This document shows, piece by piece, positions 34,580-42,318 of a stretch of DNA of 64,000 bases. The notes beneath the pieces were generated by a model, which worked only from the letters and a program-made list of their open reading frames with translations, made no database searches and was not told where the DNA came from. Numbering within the stretch: position 1 is the stretch's first letter; each line of letters opens with the position of its first letter. This stretch comes from Anaerolineales bacterium UBA6055 (GTDB taxonomy: Bacteria > Chloroflexota > Anaerolineae > Aggregatilineales > Phototrophicaceae): contig DIYL01000056.1 in assembly GCA_002428985.1 (NCBI GenBank), positions 54,352-118,351 on the forward strand. The letters are read 5' to 3'. Made by a program: the position numbers and the translations under genes.

Positions 34580-35908
34580 ATGATGAGTGATGTACAAGCC
34601 TCGGCAATACGTGGGCAGTTGTTTTACTTAATTGACGACCCTTTCTTGAATGGTTACGAAGATTGTGTGCGCTATGAATCTGACGGGCTGATCGTCATCG
34701 AAGATGGCAAAATTACAGCCGTTGGTGAAACTCGCAATATCGCCTCACAATTACCGGAAGGCGCAATCATCACCCATTATCCTAATTCGATTATCATGCC
34801 GGGTTTTATTGATGCCCACATCCACTATCCACAGGTCGAAATTATCGGGTCGTATGGTACCCAATTGCTCGAATGGTTAAATAAATATACTTTCCCGACC
34901 GAAGCCAAGTTTAAAGACGAGCAACATGCTTACACCATTGCCGAATTTTTTATAGATGAGCTTAAGCGCAACGGCACAACCTCAGCATCTATTTTCTGTA
35001 CATCTGCTCGAGAATCTGTCGATGCGATTTTCCAGTCGGCACAGCAAGATGATATGCTGATTCTGGCAGGAAAGATGATGATGGATAGCCATGCACCTAC
35101 TTCTGTTCTGGATACAGCGCAATCGAGTTATGACGACTCCAAAGCACTCATCGAAAAATGGCATGATAGAGGACGTGCTCTGTATACCGTGTCGCCACGC
35201 TTTGCGCTCACCAGTAGTCCACAACAATTGGAGATGGCACAGGCTTTGATGCAAGAGTTTGATGAAGTGCGTCTACAAACACATATCTCAGAAAATAAGG
35301 ATGAGATCGCGCGGGCGATGGAATTGTATCCTGACCGCAAGAATTATACCGATATCTATGACTCGTATGGGTTACTAGAAGAACGCGCAATTTATGGTCA
35401 TGCCATCCACATGAGCGAGAATGAGTTACGCCGTTTCCATGAGACAGATGCCAAAATAGCGCATTGCCCCACGTCGAACTTTTTCATCGGCAGTGGCTTG
35501 TTTGACATGGAGGCAATGAAGCAAGAGAATCGTCCTGTCACGGTTGGCTTGGGCACAGATGTCGGCGGTGGCACGAGTTTCTCGATGCTCCAGACGATGA
35601 ACGAAATGTATAAGATGGCACAGATGCGGGGGATTTCTGTCACAGCGACACAGGGATTTTATCTAGCGACGTTAGGCAGTGCGACCGCGTTAGGGATTGA
35701 GGATCGCGTGGGTACATTTAAAGTGGGGCATGACGCAGATATTGTTGTGCTAGATCCACGGGCAACCCCACTGCTGAACTTACGCGCTAACGTTGCTGAT
35801 ACGTTAGAAGAATTACTCTTTGTCATGATGATCTGCGCTGACGACCGCGCGATTGAAGCAACTTACATTGCAGGCAAAGAAGTCTACGAGCGCAGTTATG
35901 TGACTTAG
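34580..35908 (+). CDS. guaD: guanine deaminase
   Basis: The 442-residue amidohydrolase converts guanine to xanthine. Metal ligands are in PGFIDAHIHYPQ (H-x-H), LQTHISEN, YGHAIHMS and LGTDVGGGTS. IIGSYGTQLLEWLNKYTFP is typical of guanine deaminase, as are CPTSNFFIGSGLFD and MNEMYKMAQMRG. AAGGA precedes ATG codons at 34580 and 34583; spacing slightly favours the second, which removes one residue. The unknown gene at 35913 follows by four bases. Confidence 0.92.
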   Translation: MMSDVQASAIRGQLFYLIDDPFLNGYEDCVRYESDGLIVIEDGKITAVGETRNIASQLPEGAIITHYPNSIIMPGFIDAHIHYPQVEIIGSYGTQLLEWLNKYTFPTEAKFKDEQHAYTIAEFFIDELKRNGTTSASIFCTSARESVDAIFQSAQQDDMLILAGKMMMDSHAPTSVLDTAQSSYDDSKALIEKWHDRGRALYTVSPRFALTSSPQQLEMAQALMQEFDEVRLQTHISENKDEIARAMELYPDRKNYTDIYDSYGLLEERAIYGHAIHMSENELRRFHETDAKIAHCPTSNFFIGSGLFDMEAMKQENRPVTVGLGTDVGGGTSFSMLQTMNEMYKMAQMRGISVTATQGFYLATLGSATALGIEDRVGTFKVGHDADIVVLDPRATPLLNLRANVADTLEELLFVMMICADDRAIEATYIAGKEVYERSYVT

Positions 35909-35912
35909 TGCG

Positions 35913-36659
35913 ATGATGATAAGCGTAGAATATTATTTACAATTGGCAAAAGATCAATGGGATGAAATTGGAATATATATCCCCTACTTTTCTATTTTGC
36001 CCGAGGTAACAATTTCTGTTTGTCCATTTACCGGAGAAACGCACCAACAAAAACTCGACACATATAGTCTCTATGGATGGCATAATCGCTATTCTAATGG
36101 TGTAGTTGTGAATTTTAGCCCTACTGGTTACCAGCATTCTAATCATTTGTATTCAGTACACAAATTTATACATTTCAATGGAAATCATCCGACAAAACGC
36201 AATCTAAGTAGCGGTGGATTTGTTTCAGAAGAACCCGAAGTTCCGTTTGTGTCGCCACGACTGCTAGCAAATGATATAGATGGATACGCCGTGATTCATA
36301 GTCTTCCCATTACAAAGATTTATGGTAAGACGTTTAAAGACGCATTTACACTTTATGTCATCAGCTATTATGCTCGTGATATAACAAAATCACTAGAAAC
36401 CATAAAGCAAGAATGGACATTCAATCATCCAGAATTACGAACACATCGCATCTGTGATTATTGGGAAATTACCACTGAAGATCATTGGAATCTATCTAAA
36501 TGGGTGTCATCTGGCAGACTCAAATGGCTCACACCAGAGCACAAACTATCATCGGATCTTGATAGATTCCCATATAATGACCTGACCGGCAAACGACATG
36601 GTTATGAGTATGATGCGACGACAAAAGTATTTGAAGTGCGTCACACGATTCTCTACTAG
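35913..36659 (+). CDS. unknown 248-residue protein
   Basis: The protein is not recognised. It is soluble, aromatic-rich and without a signal peptide. A VCPFTGE motif (about residue 33), FSPTGYQHSNHLYSVHKFIHF and FKDAFTLYVISYYARDI stand out; the histidine cluster might bind metal. It starts four bases after guaD and ends eight bases before the convergent dehydrogenase. Base composition is more AT-rich than guaD. Co-transcription with guaD is likely; a shared role is not shown. Confidence 0.65.
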   Translation: MMISVEYYLQLAKDQWDEIGIYIPYFSILPEVTISVCPFTGETHQQKLDTYSLYGWHNRYSNGVVVNFSPTGYQHSNHLYSVHKFIHFNGNHPTKRNLSSGGFVSEEPEVPFVSPRLLANDIDGYAVIHSLPITKIYGKTFKDAFTLYVISYYARDITKSLETIKQEWTFNHPELRTHRICDYWEITTEDHWNLSKWVSSGRLKWLTPEHKLSSDLDRFPYNDLTGKRHGYEYDATTKVFEVRHTILY

Positions 36660-36667
36660 AATAGTAG

Positions 36668-37693
36668 TTAATCAAATGTTAGCATGGCTTTAACGACACC
36701 CGTTGACGGATCTATCCAACTTGGGAAATCTTTCACCATCTGTGCTGGACTTGCTTGATGTGTAATCCATGGGCTGAGGTTGACTTGCCCCTGTTGCAAT
36801 GCATCAATCACCCATTTGAAGTCATCACGGGTTGCGTTTCGGCTGGCGACAAGTGTCATCTCATGTGAATGAAAATGCGGATCACTAAATGTCAAGTCAC
36901 CTTTGATGTGTCCGACAAGCACTAATGTGCCACTATGCGCCACATACTCAAATGCACTATGCATGGAGTTAGAATTTCCGGTGCAGTCAAACACGACTGT
37001 TGGTAATTCACTCCCAAGTATGGATTGGATTTGTGCCATCGGGGCATCTTTTGCATCAATCAATTTCTCAATACCTAACACATCCCGACAAAATGCCAAC
37101 CGTGTGTCATTCACTTCCATCATCATGACATCTGCGCCTGCTAATTTAGCAAACTGCGCGGTCGCTAACCCAATCGGACCTGCACCAATTACGAGCGCAT
37201 TTTCACCCTCAATAATCCGTGCACGATTGCTAGCATGCGCACCAATACACAGCATTTCAACCAATGCCAAATGTTCTAACGGCACGCCGTCAGCCTTTAG
37301 CAATTTATCCACAGGTACAATAAATTGTTCGCGCATTCCACCGTCTATATGCACACCTAACACCTGCATATTGGTGCAACAATTTGTGCGTCCGCGCCGA
37401 CACGCAATGCAAACACCACAATTCAAATAGGGGATCACACAGCACGAATCGCCAACGGCATAATCAAGGTCAGCGTCTGTCTCCCCGATTTCGACGACTT
37501 CAACTGCGAGTTCATGTCCCATAATACGTGGATAACTGAAAAAATTCTGATTACCCTCATAGGCATGTAAATCTGTCCCACAGATCCCAACTCGCTTGAC
37601 TTGTACAAGTACTTCGTCACGTTGTGGCGCTGGCGGCGCATCGACATCAATTAGCTTGAGGCTTTCAGGTTGTTCTAAAATAATTGCTTGCAT
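36668..37693 (-). CDS. zinc-dependent MDR alcohol dehydrogenase
   Basis: The 341-residue protein is a medium-chain dehydrogenase. Catalytic zinc ligands lie in GICGTDLHAYEG and MGHELAVEV. Structural zinc is bound by four cysteines in NCGVCIACRRGRTNCC. The NAD(P) site is ALVIGAGPIGLATAQ. The pattern is nearest to L-threonine, sorbitol, galactonate or L-gulonate 5-dehydrogenases, and the substrate cannot be fixed. It could serve sugar-acid breakdown together with UxuA, though the genes are 28 kb apart. GGAG precedes the ATG. Confidence 0.88.
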   Translation of the reverse strand: MQAIILEQPESLKLIDVDAPPAPQRDEVLVQVKRVGICGTDLHAYEGNQNFFSYPRIMGHELAVEVVEIGETDADLDYAVGDSCCVIPYLNCGVCIACRRGRTNCCTNMQVLGVHIDGGMREQFIVPVDKLLKADGVPLEHLALVEMLCIGAHASNRARIIEGENALVIGAGPIGLATAQFAKLAGADVMMMEVNDTRLAFCRDVLGIEKLIDAKDAPMAQIQSILGSELPTVVFDCTGNSNSMHSAFEYVAHSGTLVLVGHIKGDLTFSDPHFHSHEMTLVASRNATRDDFKWVIDALQQGQVNLSPWITHQASPAQMVKDFPSWIDPSTGVVKAMLTFD

Positions 37694-37780
37694 AATAATG
37701 GCTCCAGAAAAAGTAATTTTTAATGATTGGATTGTAAAGTGATGCGAGATAAAAAGCTATTGGATAGCATAGGCAAAGTG

Positions 37781-38692
37781 CTACAGCAGGCTACCAGATA
37801 GCTTGTCTATGTTAATTCCGTCGATGTGACAACCAATTTCTTTATAAACATGATGCGCTGCACGATCAACAGGTTTCCAAACAATGAGCGATACCTCAAA
37901 GTTCTCAGCGAAAGGGATAATAACGGCTTGTTCGGTTATCGGTTCATCGAGGTAAGGCGATTGCATTTTGGCATAAACCGTATCATGGTAAGGATCACAT
38001 GCGGTATTTGTACTTTCCCAGAAATTAGTAAATTCAGGTAGTTGCTTCCACAGTTTGAGCTTATCGATAAACCATGGTTCGTAACGAAAATGCTTGTTGG
38101 TCGATTTAAGCAGGTCAACCGCGCCTTGTGCTGTCGTGTTCCATATACCCGCAACTGTTTTATGTAAGCTATGAGAGGGTATGGTCGTATCAAACACAGA
38201 ATGGATTAAATTGCGTTGTTCGGGATGCCAATGATATATTGGGGGCAGGTTATTTAACTTGCAAAAGAAATGATTTATGTGAATGCCTTCCCCGCCGATA
38301 CCCATAATGACAGCCGGTAATGGTATGAGTGACATTAACTGTTTTGCTCGGTTAATTGATGTTTCAGTTTGATGCGATGTTAGTGGAATATATTCTGGAA
38401 GATATTGTGCACAACGCAACATATCATTTGTTTCAGCGATTGTACATTCTAGATAGTTTGCAACATCTATGACTTGCTGACGTGCGGGTAACCGTCTGCT
38501 TCGTCCAGCTAATAGATTCCCATAGGTCGGCAAGGCACATTGGGTGAGTTCGCGCTGTGTGAATTTATATCCCAATGGGTGAGGTTCATCACGCCATTGA
38601 TCATAACGTTTATAGCGTATCGATTCGATTAAGTCTATCAGTTGTATGACGATTTTAGCTTGTTGGGTTGGGTCGTAATTGTGATTGGTCAT
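37781..38692 (-). CDS. regulator with HTH and MmyB-like ligand domain
   Basis: The 303-residue protein has an N-terminal helix-turn-helix-like part: FTQRELTQCALPTYGNLLAG, then LPARQQVIDVANYLECTIAE. A C-terminal PAS-like domain follows (about 115-300), with PAVIMGIGGEGIHINHFF and VAGIWNTTAQGAVDLL. This layout resembles XRE-type regulators with an MmyB-like ligand-binding domain. The ATG at 38692 is chosen over a TTG at 38716. The target is unknown; it might control the neighbouring dehydrogenase, 87 bp away. Confidence 0.7.
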   Translation of the reverse strand: MTNHNYDPTQQAKIVIQLIDLIESIRYKRYDQWRDEPHPLGYKFTQRELTQCALPTYGNLLAGRSRRLPARQQVIDVANYLECTIAETNDMLRCAQYLPEYIPLTSHQTETSINRAKQLMSLIPLPAVIMGIGGEGIHINHFFCKLNNLPPIYHWHPEQRNLIHSVFDTTIPSHSLHKTVAGIWNTTAQGAVDLLKSTNKHFRYEPWFIDKLKLWKQLPEFTNFWESTNTACDPYHDTVYAKMQSPYLDEPITEQAVIIPFAENFEVSLIVWKPVDRAAHHVYKEIGCHIDGINIDKLSGSLL

Positions 38693-38816
38693 TTGATATT
38701 CTTCGGCATATTGCAAAACTCACACGACAAAAAACAAACTGTAGTATTACAGTTGAGCCTCATCATTCTCTAGTCTACCATGAGTGTGTTAGATACCTAT
38801 TCTAGGATAAATTGTG

Positions 38817-39326
38817 ATGCCAATAGATAAAACTCAAATGAATAACATTCGCTCTGCAAAACCAGACGATATAGAGATTATTAAATCACTAGCAGTTGAA
38901 ACAGAGTTATTTACAGAAGACGATGCTGTATTCATCGGTGAAACTTTAAATCAACATTTTGCCGCAGAGCTAGGTGATGATCACTTTTGGGTGACCTATG
39001 ATGACAATGGTGTAATCGGTGTCGCATATTACGCGCCTGAGCCAATGACTGATGGTGTATGGAATCTGTATATGTTAGCAGTTCATCCAGATAGTCATGG
39101 TCAAGGGATCGGTTCTAGACTTGTGAAGTATGTGGAGCAAGCGATAACGTCACATAATGCACGATTGCTATTGATCGAAACATCTGGCTTAGACAGTTTT
39201 GAGCGTACTCGGTCATTCTATGATAAATGTGGGTACGATCTTGAAGCAAGAATCCGTGATTATTATGCTGAGGGTGACGACAAGATCATTTTTCGAAAGT
39301 CGCTTACTGAACCATCAGTAGATTAA
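38817..39326 (+). CDS. GNAT acetyltransferase
   Basis: The 169-residue protein is a GNAT N-acetyltransferase: NIRSAKPDDIEIIKSLAVE at the start, WNLYMLAVHPDSHGQGIGSRL for acetyl-CoA binding, then LLLIETSGLDSFERTRSFYDKCGY. The R/Q-x-x-G-x-G/A motif is intact (HGQGIGS). The substrate is unknown. The ATG at 38817 is taken with AGGA upstream. It ends six bases before a bidirectional hairpin. Confidence 0.88.
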   Translation: MPIDKTQMNNIRSAKPDDIEIIKSLAVETELFTEDDAVFIGETLNQHFAAELGDDHFWVTYDDNGVIGVAYYAPEPMTDGVWNLYMLAVHPDSHGQGIGSRLVKYVEQAITSHNARLLLIETSGLDSFERTRSFYDKCGYDLEARIRDYYAEGDDKIIFRKSLTEPSVD

Positions 39327-39331
39327 ACCAC

Positions 39332-39353
39332 AAAAATCGCCCTGATAGAGCGA
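39332..39353 (-). terminator. bidirectional hairpin; probable ancestral sdhB terminator
   Basis: On the minus strand TCGCTCT and AGGGCGA (39347-39353 and 39337-39343) pair with one wobble around ATC, followed by TTTTTG. It lies 32 bp beyond the fossil copy of the sdhB stop codon, just where the sdhB terminator would have stood before the 39.4-41.4 kb insertion. It may also end the acetyltransferase transcript. Confidence 0.65.
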
Positions 39354-39385
39354 CTCTTGTTATTTTGTATGGTTGTTCCAGATAT

Positions 39386-39442
39386 TACTGTACTGGAATC
39401 TCGTCGACTGCGATCAGCGTTTGTTGACGTTGTTCACGTTCC
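39386..39442 (-). repeat. 57-bp direct repeat, left copy (fossil sdhB 3' end)
   Basis: These 57 bases are identical to 41398-41454. Read on the minus strand they encode EREQRQQTLIAVDEIPVQ, the last 18 residues of SdhB, followed here by TAA instead of TAG. Identity stops abruptly on both sides. Confidence 0.95.
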
Positions 39443-39476
39443 TTGAACACACTATCATAATGCATGGATGAAACAA

Positions 39477-41153
39477 TCATATTTGATTACATCCATCTTC
39501 GTCAAACCCCCAACTTATTCCTATTTTTTCGACGAGTAAACTCGCACTCAATAGTGCGTGTGTATGTTGTGTTTTTGTACGATCAAAATATCGTAAGAAA
39601 TTCAGACTAAAATAGGTTAAGGCAATATAGTAATCATGCATACTGTCTATCATTTTGCTTGCATATATTATTCTTGCTTGTAATCGAATGGTACGGCATG
39701 TTTTATATGCTTTAATAATGTGCGGGTTATCCGTGTCAAGTAAGAAGGGGAGTTGTTCTATTTCACTATAGAGTTCTGGTTTATTGAGTGCGTTCTCTAA
39801 TAGCAAGCGTTCCTCTAAAGAGGCTTTATTAGATTCCAGAAGTTGATAACGAATCACCGTATCTAACTTAGCAAGATCTTTCAGGCTATGACCATAGTTT
39901 GTATGACGAAAGTCGATTAGCCATGCGTCGCTCTTATCATCAATTAAGATATTCTCACTGTTTAAATCTCCATGATTAACAGCTTTCAATACACCAATAG
40001 TTACCTGATTATCTAACATTGCAGGAATAGGATTGGGCAGTGATAACTCATTTAAGCCTACAAATTTCAACTGATCACCTACAACAGATACTAATTCCTG
40101 TAAGCGGTATAATCCCATATCAAGAAGGTCACGTGTACAGTTAGTCAATTGTTTATATTCATCACCCAACTTGGAAAATGCAAATTGTAGATTTGTGTAC
40201 CAGTTGTGACACAAGTCTCGAAAAATATAGTTGATAACTTTTTCAATATCCGGATAATCCATCTCAGTATAGTATTGAGTAAATGATTTAAGTTGAACAT
40301 CTCCAGTGCTAATAAAACTATACACAAGTCCAGCTAGATGAGTTGTACGTGTTAAACTCTTGATCACTTGTGTTCTATGCGTTAACTTACTTTGTACATT
40401 TGCTTGGAAATTTCTATACTCTAGTTCAATACTCTCAATAGGTCCAAATTTGACAATTTCATAATTATTGATGCCTTTGCGGTCTCGAGATTGTGTAACA
40501 ATCACCTGCGAGCTACTAAAGCCATTTTCAATTGGAATGACCTTAACTGTATCAGCATCAAAATATAGTCGACAAAGTAAATCTTCAAATTCACTTGCTA
40601 GTTGATTTCTAAACTTTGTACGAAACTCTGAATTTTCAACATAGACTTTTTCATCACAGAATTTTTTTAATTTCAATTTTGAGGCAATATCTTTGGCGGT
40701 CGGGTTTTCGGCAGTATAGACGATTTCAAGATTCAAGTTAACATTGAGATAATTTAAATCTCTACGATAAATTGTTTGTTCAATCATGTTATAGAGATAA
40801 TCGGGTGCAAAAACGGACTTATTGATGAAATCAATCGCCCCATCTCTTCCCCGTAGAACTTCAGCAACGAAATCTGCTGTAGGATTTGTGGCAACAAAAA
40901 AGACGCCAACATGAGTAGATAAACCGGATTTTCGACAATGATTTAGAATCTCAACTCCCTTTTGAGCTTCTATGTCTCCGTCTATTATCCAAATGTGATA
41001 TGAGGATTGGTGAATTAGTTTATACGCATCAGTGATAGAATCTGCAATATCAATCTGAAATTGGACATGACGAGCATCAAACGTTTGCATTAAAGTATCT
41101 TGCCATACTTTATTATCCGCCAAAATTAAAACACGTACACATCTTTTGGTCAT
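39477..41153 (-). CDS. receiver-like + TCAD9/aminoglycoside-kinase-like protein
   Basis: The 558-residue protein begins with a response-regulator-like domain (about 1-130: VRVLILADNKVWQDTLMQTF, WIIDGDIEAQKG, FINKSVFAPDYL). A phosphotransferase-like domain follows (about 200-470): VKVIPIENGFSSSQVIVTQS as glycine-rich-loop region, YEIVKFG with a candidate ATP lysine, and the catalytic loop NHGDLNSENILI...WLIDFRH. This resembles the TCAD9 domain of NTPase-centred conflict systems and, more distantly, APH kinases. The receiver domain has Asp in IDGD but an atypical acidic pocket. The gene is the sole cargo of the segment flanked by the sdhB repeat. It is more AT-rich than sdhAB. Its stop overlaps a 31-codon frame into the repeat. 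Confidence 0.7.
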   Translation of the reverse strand: MTKRCVRVLILADNKVWQDTLMQTFDARHVQFQIDIADSITDAYKLIHQSSYHIWIIDGDIEAQKGVEILNHCRKSGLSTHVGVFFVATNPTADFVAEVLRGRDGAIDFINKSVFAPDYLYNMIEQTIYRRDLNYLNVNLNLEIVYTAENPTAKDIASKLKLKKFCDEKVYVENSEFRTKFRNQLASEFEDLLCRLYFDADTVKVIPIENGFSSSQVIVTQSRDRKGINNYEIVKFGPIESIELEYRNFQANVQSKLTHRTQVIKSLTRTTHLAGLVYSFISTGDVQLKSFTQYYTEMDYPDIEKVINYIFRDLCHNWYTNLQFAFSKLGDEYKQLTNCTRDLLDMGLYRLQELVSVVGDQLKFVGLNELSLPNPIPAMLDNQVTIGVLKAVNHGDLNSENILIDDKSDAWLIDFRHTNYGHSLKDLAKLDTVIRYQLLESNKASLEERLLLENALNKPELYSEIEQLPFLLDTDNPHIIKAYKTCRTIRLQARIIYASKMIDSMHDYYIALTYFSLNFLRYFDRTKTQHTHALLSASLLVEKIGISWGFDEDGCNQI

Positions 41154-41357
41154 AATGCGCCTGTTCTATAGATTCTATATTGCGGTTGATGTATAAACTC
41201 TACGCTCAAATGCTTTGACGCAACACCCTAATTATTAGGGGTATTGTTGATTAACTATCATTATTGGGAATTTAGCATGAATTAGAAACCAATGGCTGAG
41301 GATCAAGAGAAGGTTTGATAAGTAGGTATTTTAGTGGAGTATACTTAACTTATTGAT

Positions 41358-41378
41358 GGAGAAGGATAACCCTTCTCC
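41358..41378. repeat. perfect 8-bp inverted repeat after sdhB
   Basis: GGAGAAGG (41358-41365) pairs with CCTTCTCC (41371-41378). It lies 19 bp beyond the present sdhB stop, inside the inserted segment, and may have replaced the lost terminator, though it lacks a T-run. Confidence 0.5.
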
Positions 41379-41396
41379 AAGTATGTTCTATTGCAA

Positions 41397-42173
41397 CTAC
41401 TGTACTGGAATCTCGTCGACTGCGATCAGCGTTTGTTGACGTTGTTCACGTTCCGTCACAACGCCATTCATACGTAGACCGAGGTTCGCTAGCCGTGCAA
41501 TAGCCTTTGCAGGGTCGAGACCTTTCGGGCAAGCATCGATACAATTCAAGACCATGTGGCAGCGATATGACCCATCAGTAGTGCTGACAATTTTCAAACG
41601 TTCTTCAGGGATGGTGTCACGCGGATCAATCACACGGAGTAAGGCTTTGAGCAGAGCATGTGGCCCAATATAGCGTTTGTTACCTGCAACAACTGGACAT
41701 GCTGAATAACAAGCACCACACATAATGCAAGTTTCCGCATTTTCTAGTGCAGCGACTTCTGCAGGCATCACACGGAATTCTTTTGCGGGTGTTTCGGTTG
41801 GTGGTACCAGCCATGGTTTAACCCGTTCGTATTGTTCCCAGAAGACGGTACGGTCAACGACCAAGTCTTTAATCACTGGTAGATAAGGCAATGGCTCAAT
41901 TGTGACTTCGCCTTTTTTGTTGAGTGTATCTGCGAGCGGTTTATTGCAGACAAGTGTGTTTCTACGGTTGATCATCATCGCACAGCTACCGCAAATCGCG
42001 TGACGACAGCTACGGCGGAAGGTCAAGCTCCCGTCTTGGTTGGCTTTGATGTTCTCTAATGCACTGAGGACGGTTGTCTCAGGGGTCATGTCGACTTCGA
42101 AGGATTGCCAGTATGGTTTTTTGTCAATGTCTGGGTTAAAGCGTCTAATTTTAATGGTTGCGGTTTGTGTCAT
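41397..42173 (-). CDS. sdhB: succinate dehydrogenase iron-sulfur subunit
   Basis: The 258-residue protein transfers electrons from SdhA to quinone in the TCA cycle and respiratory chain. The [2Fe-2S] site is in SCRHAICGSCAMMI and VCNK. The [4Fe-4S] site is CIMCGACYSACPV. The [3Fe-4S] and second cluster ligands are in CHMVLNCIDACPKGLDP. The start is the ATG at 42173, with GGAC upstream. The terminal 57 bp are duplicated 2 kb downstream. No membrane anchor gene (sdhC or sdhD) is found next to sdhAB. Confidence 0.95.
   Translation of the reverse strand: MTQTATIKIRRFNPDIDKKPYWQSFEVDMTPETTVLSALENIKANQDGSLTFRRSCRHAICGSCAMMINRRNTLVCNKPLADTLNKKGEVTIEPLPYLPVIKDLVVDRTVFWEQYERVKPWLVPPTETPAKEFRVMPAEVAALENAETCIMCGACYSACPVVAGNKRYIGPHALLKALLRVIDPRDTIPEERLKIVSTTDGSYRCHMVLNCIDACPKGLDPAKAIARLANLGLRMNGVVTEREQRQQTLIAVDEIPVQ
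41398..41454 (-). repeat. 57-bp direct repeat, right copy (live sdhB 3' end)
   Basis: This is the functional 3' end of sdhB and is identical to 39386-39442. The stop codon straddles its left edge (TAG). Confidence 0.95.
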
Positions 42174-42212
42174 TGTTGTTGTCCTTTGTCTATCGGACAG
42201 GGCAAGCCCAGT

Positions 42213-42301
42213 CCCTACAAGTTCATGATCATATTTTGTAGGGGCGAACCTGTGTGTTCGCCTAATGTTGGGTAGGGACAGGTTTGCAAACCTATCCCTA
42301 C
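42213..42301. repeat. cluster of TGTAGGG-family palindromes between sdhA and sdhB
   Basis: Three overlapping inverted repeats occupy this gap. CCCTACAA (42213-42220) pairs with TTGTAGGG (42236-42243); GGCGAAC pairs with GTTCGCC around CTGTGT (42243-42262); and GTAGGGACAGGTTT pairs with AAACCTATCCCTAC (42272-42301, one mismatch). Folded in mRNA they could uncouple sdhB expression from sdhA. Confidence 0.65.
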
Positions 42302-42318
42302 GGTTGTCGGTGTACGAT

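Larger units (their letters stand above)
39386..41397. mobile_element. candidate one-gene insertion at the sdhB 3' end
   Basis: The segment between the two 57-bp copies is about 1,955 bp. It carries a single AT-rich kinase-like gene with its own upstream region. The intact sdhB ends in the right copy; the left copy is followed by a terminator that fits sdhB. This is the arrangement of elements that insert into the 3' end of a gene and restore it. No integrase, transposase or terminal inverted repeats are present, so mobility would have to come in trans, or the event was recombination with a circular DNA. The call is from structure only. Confidence 0.65.
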
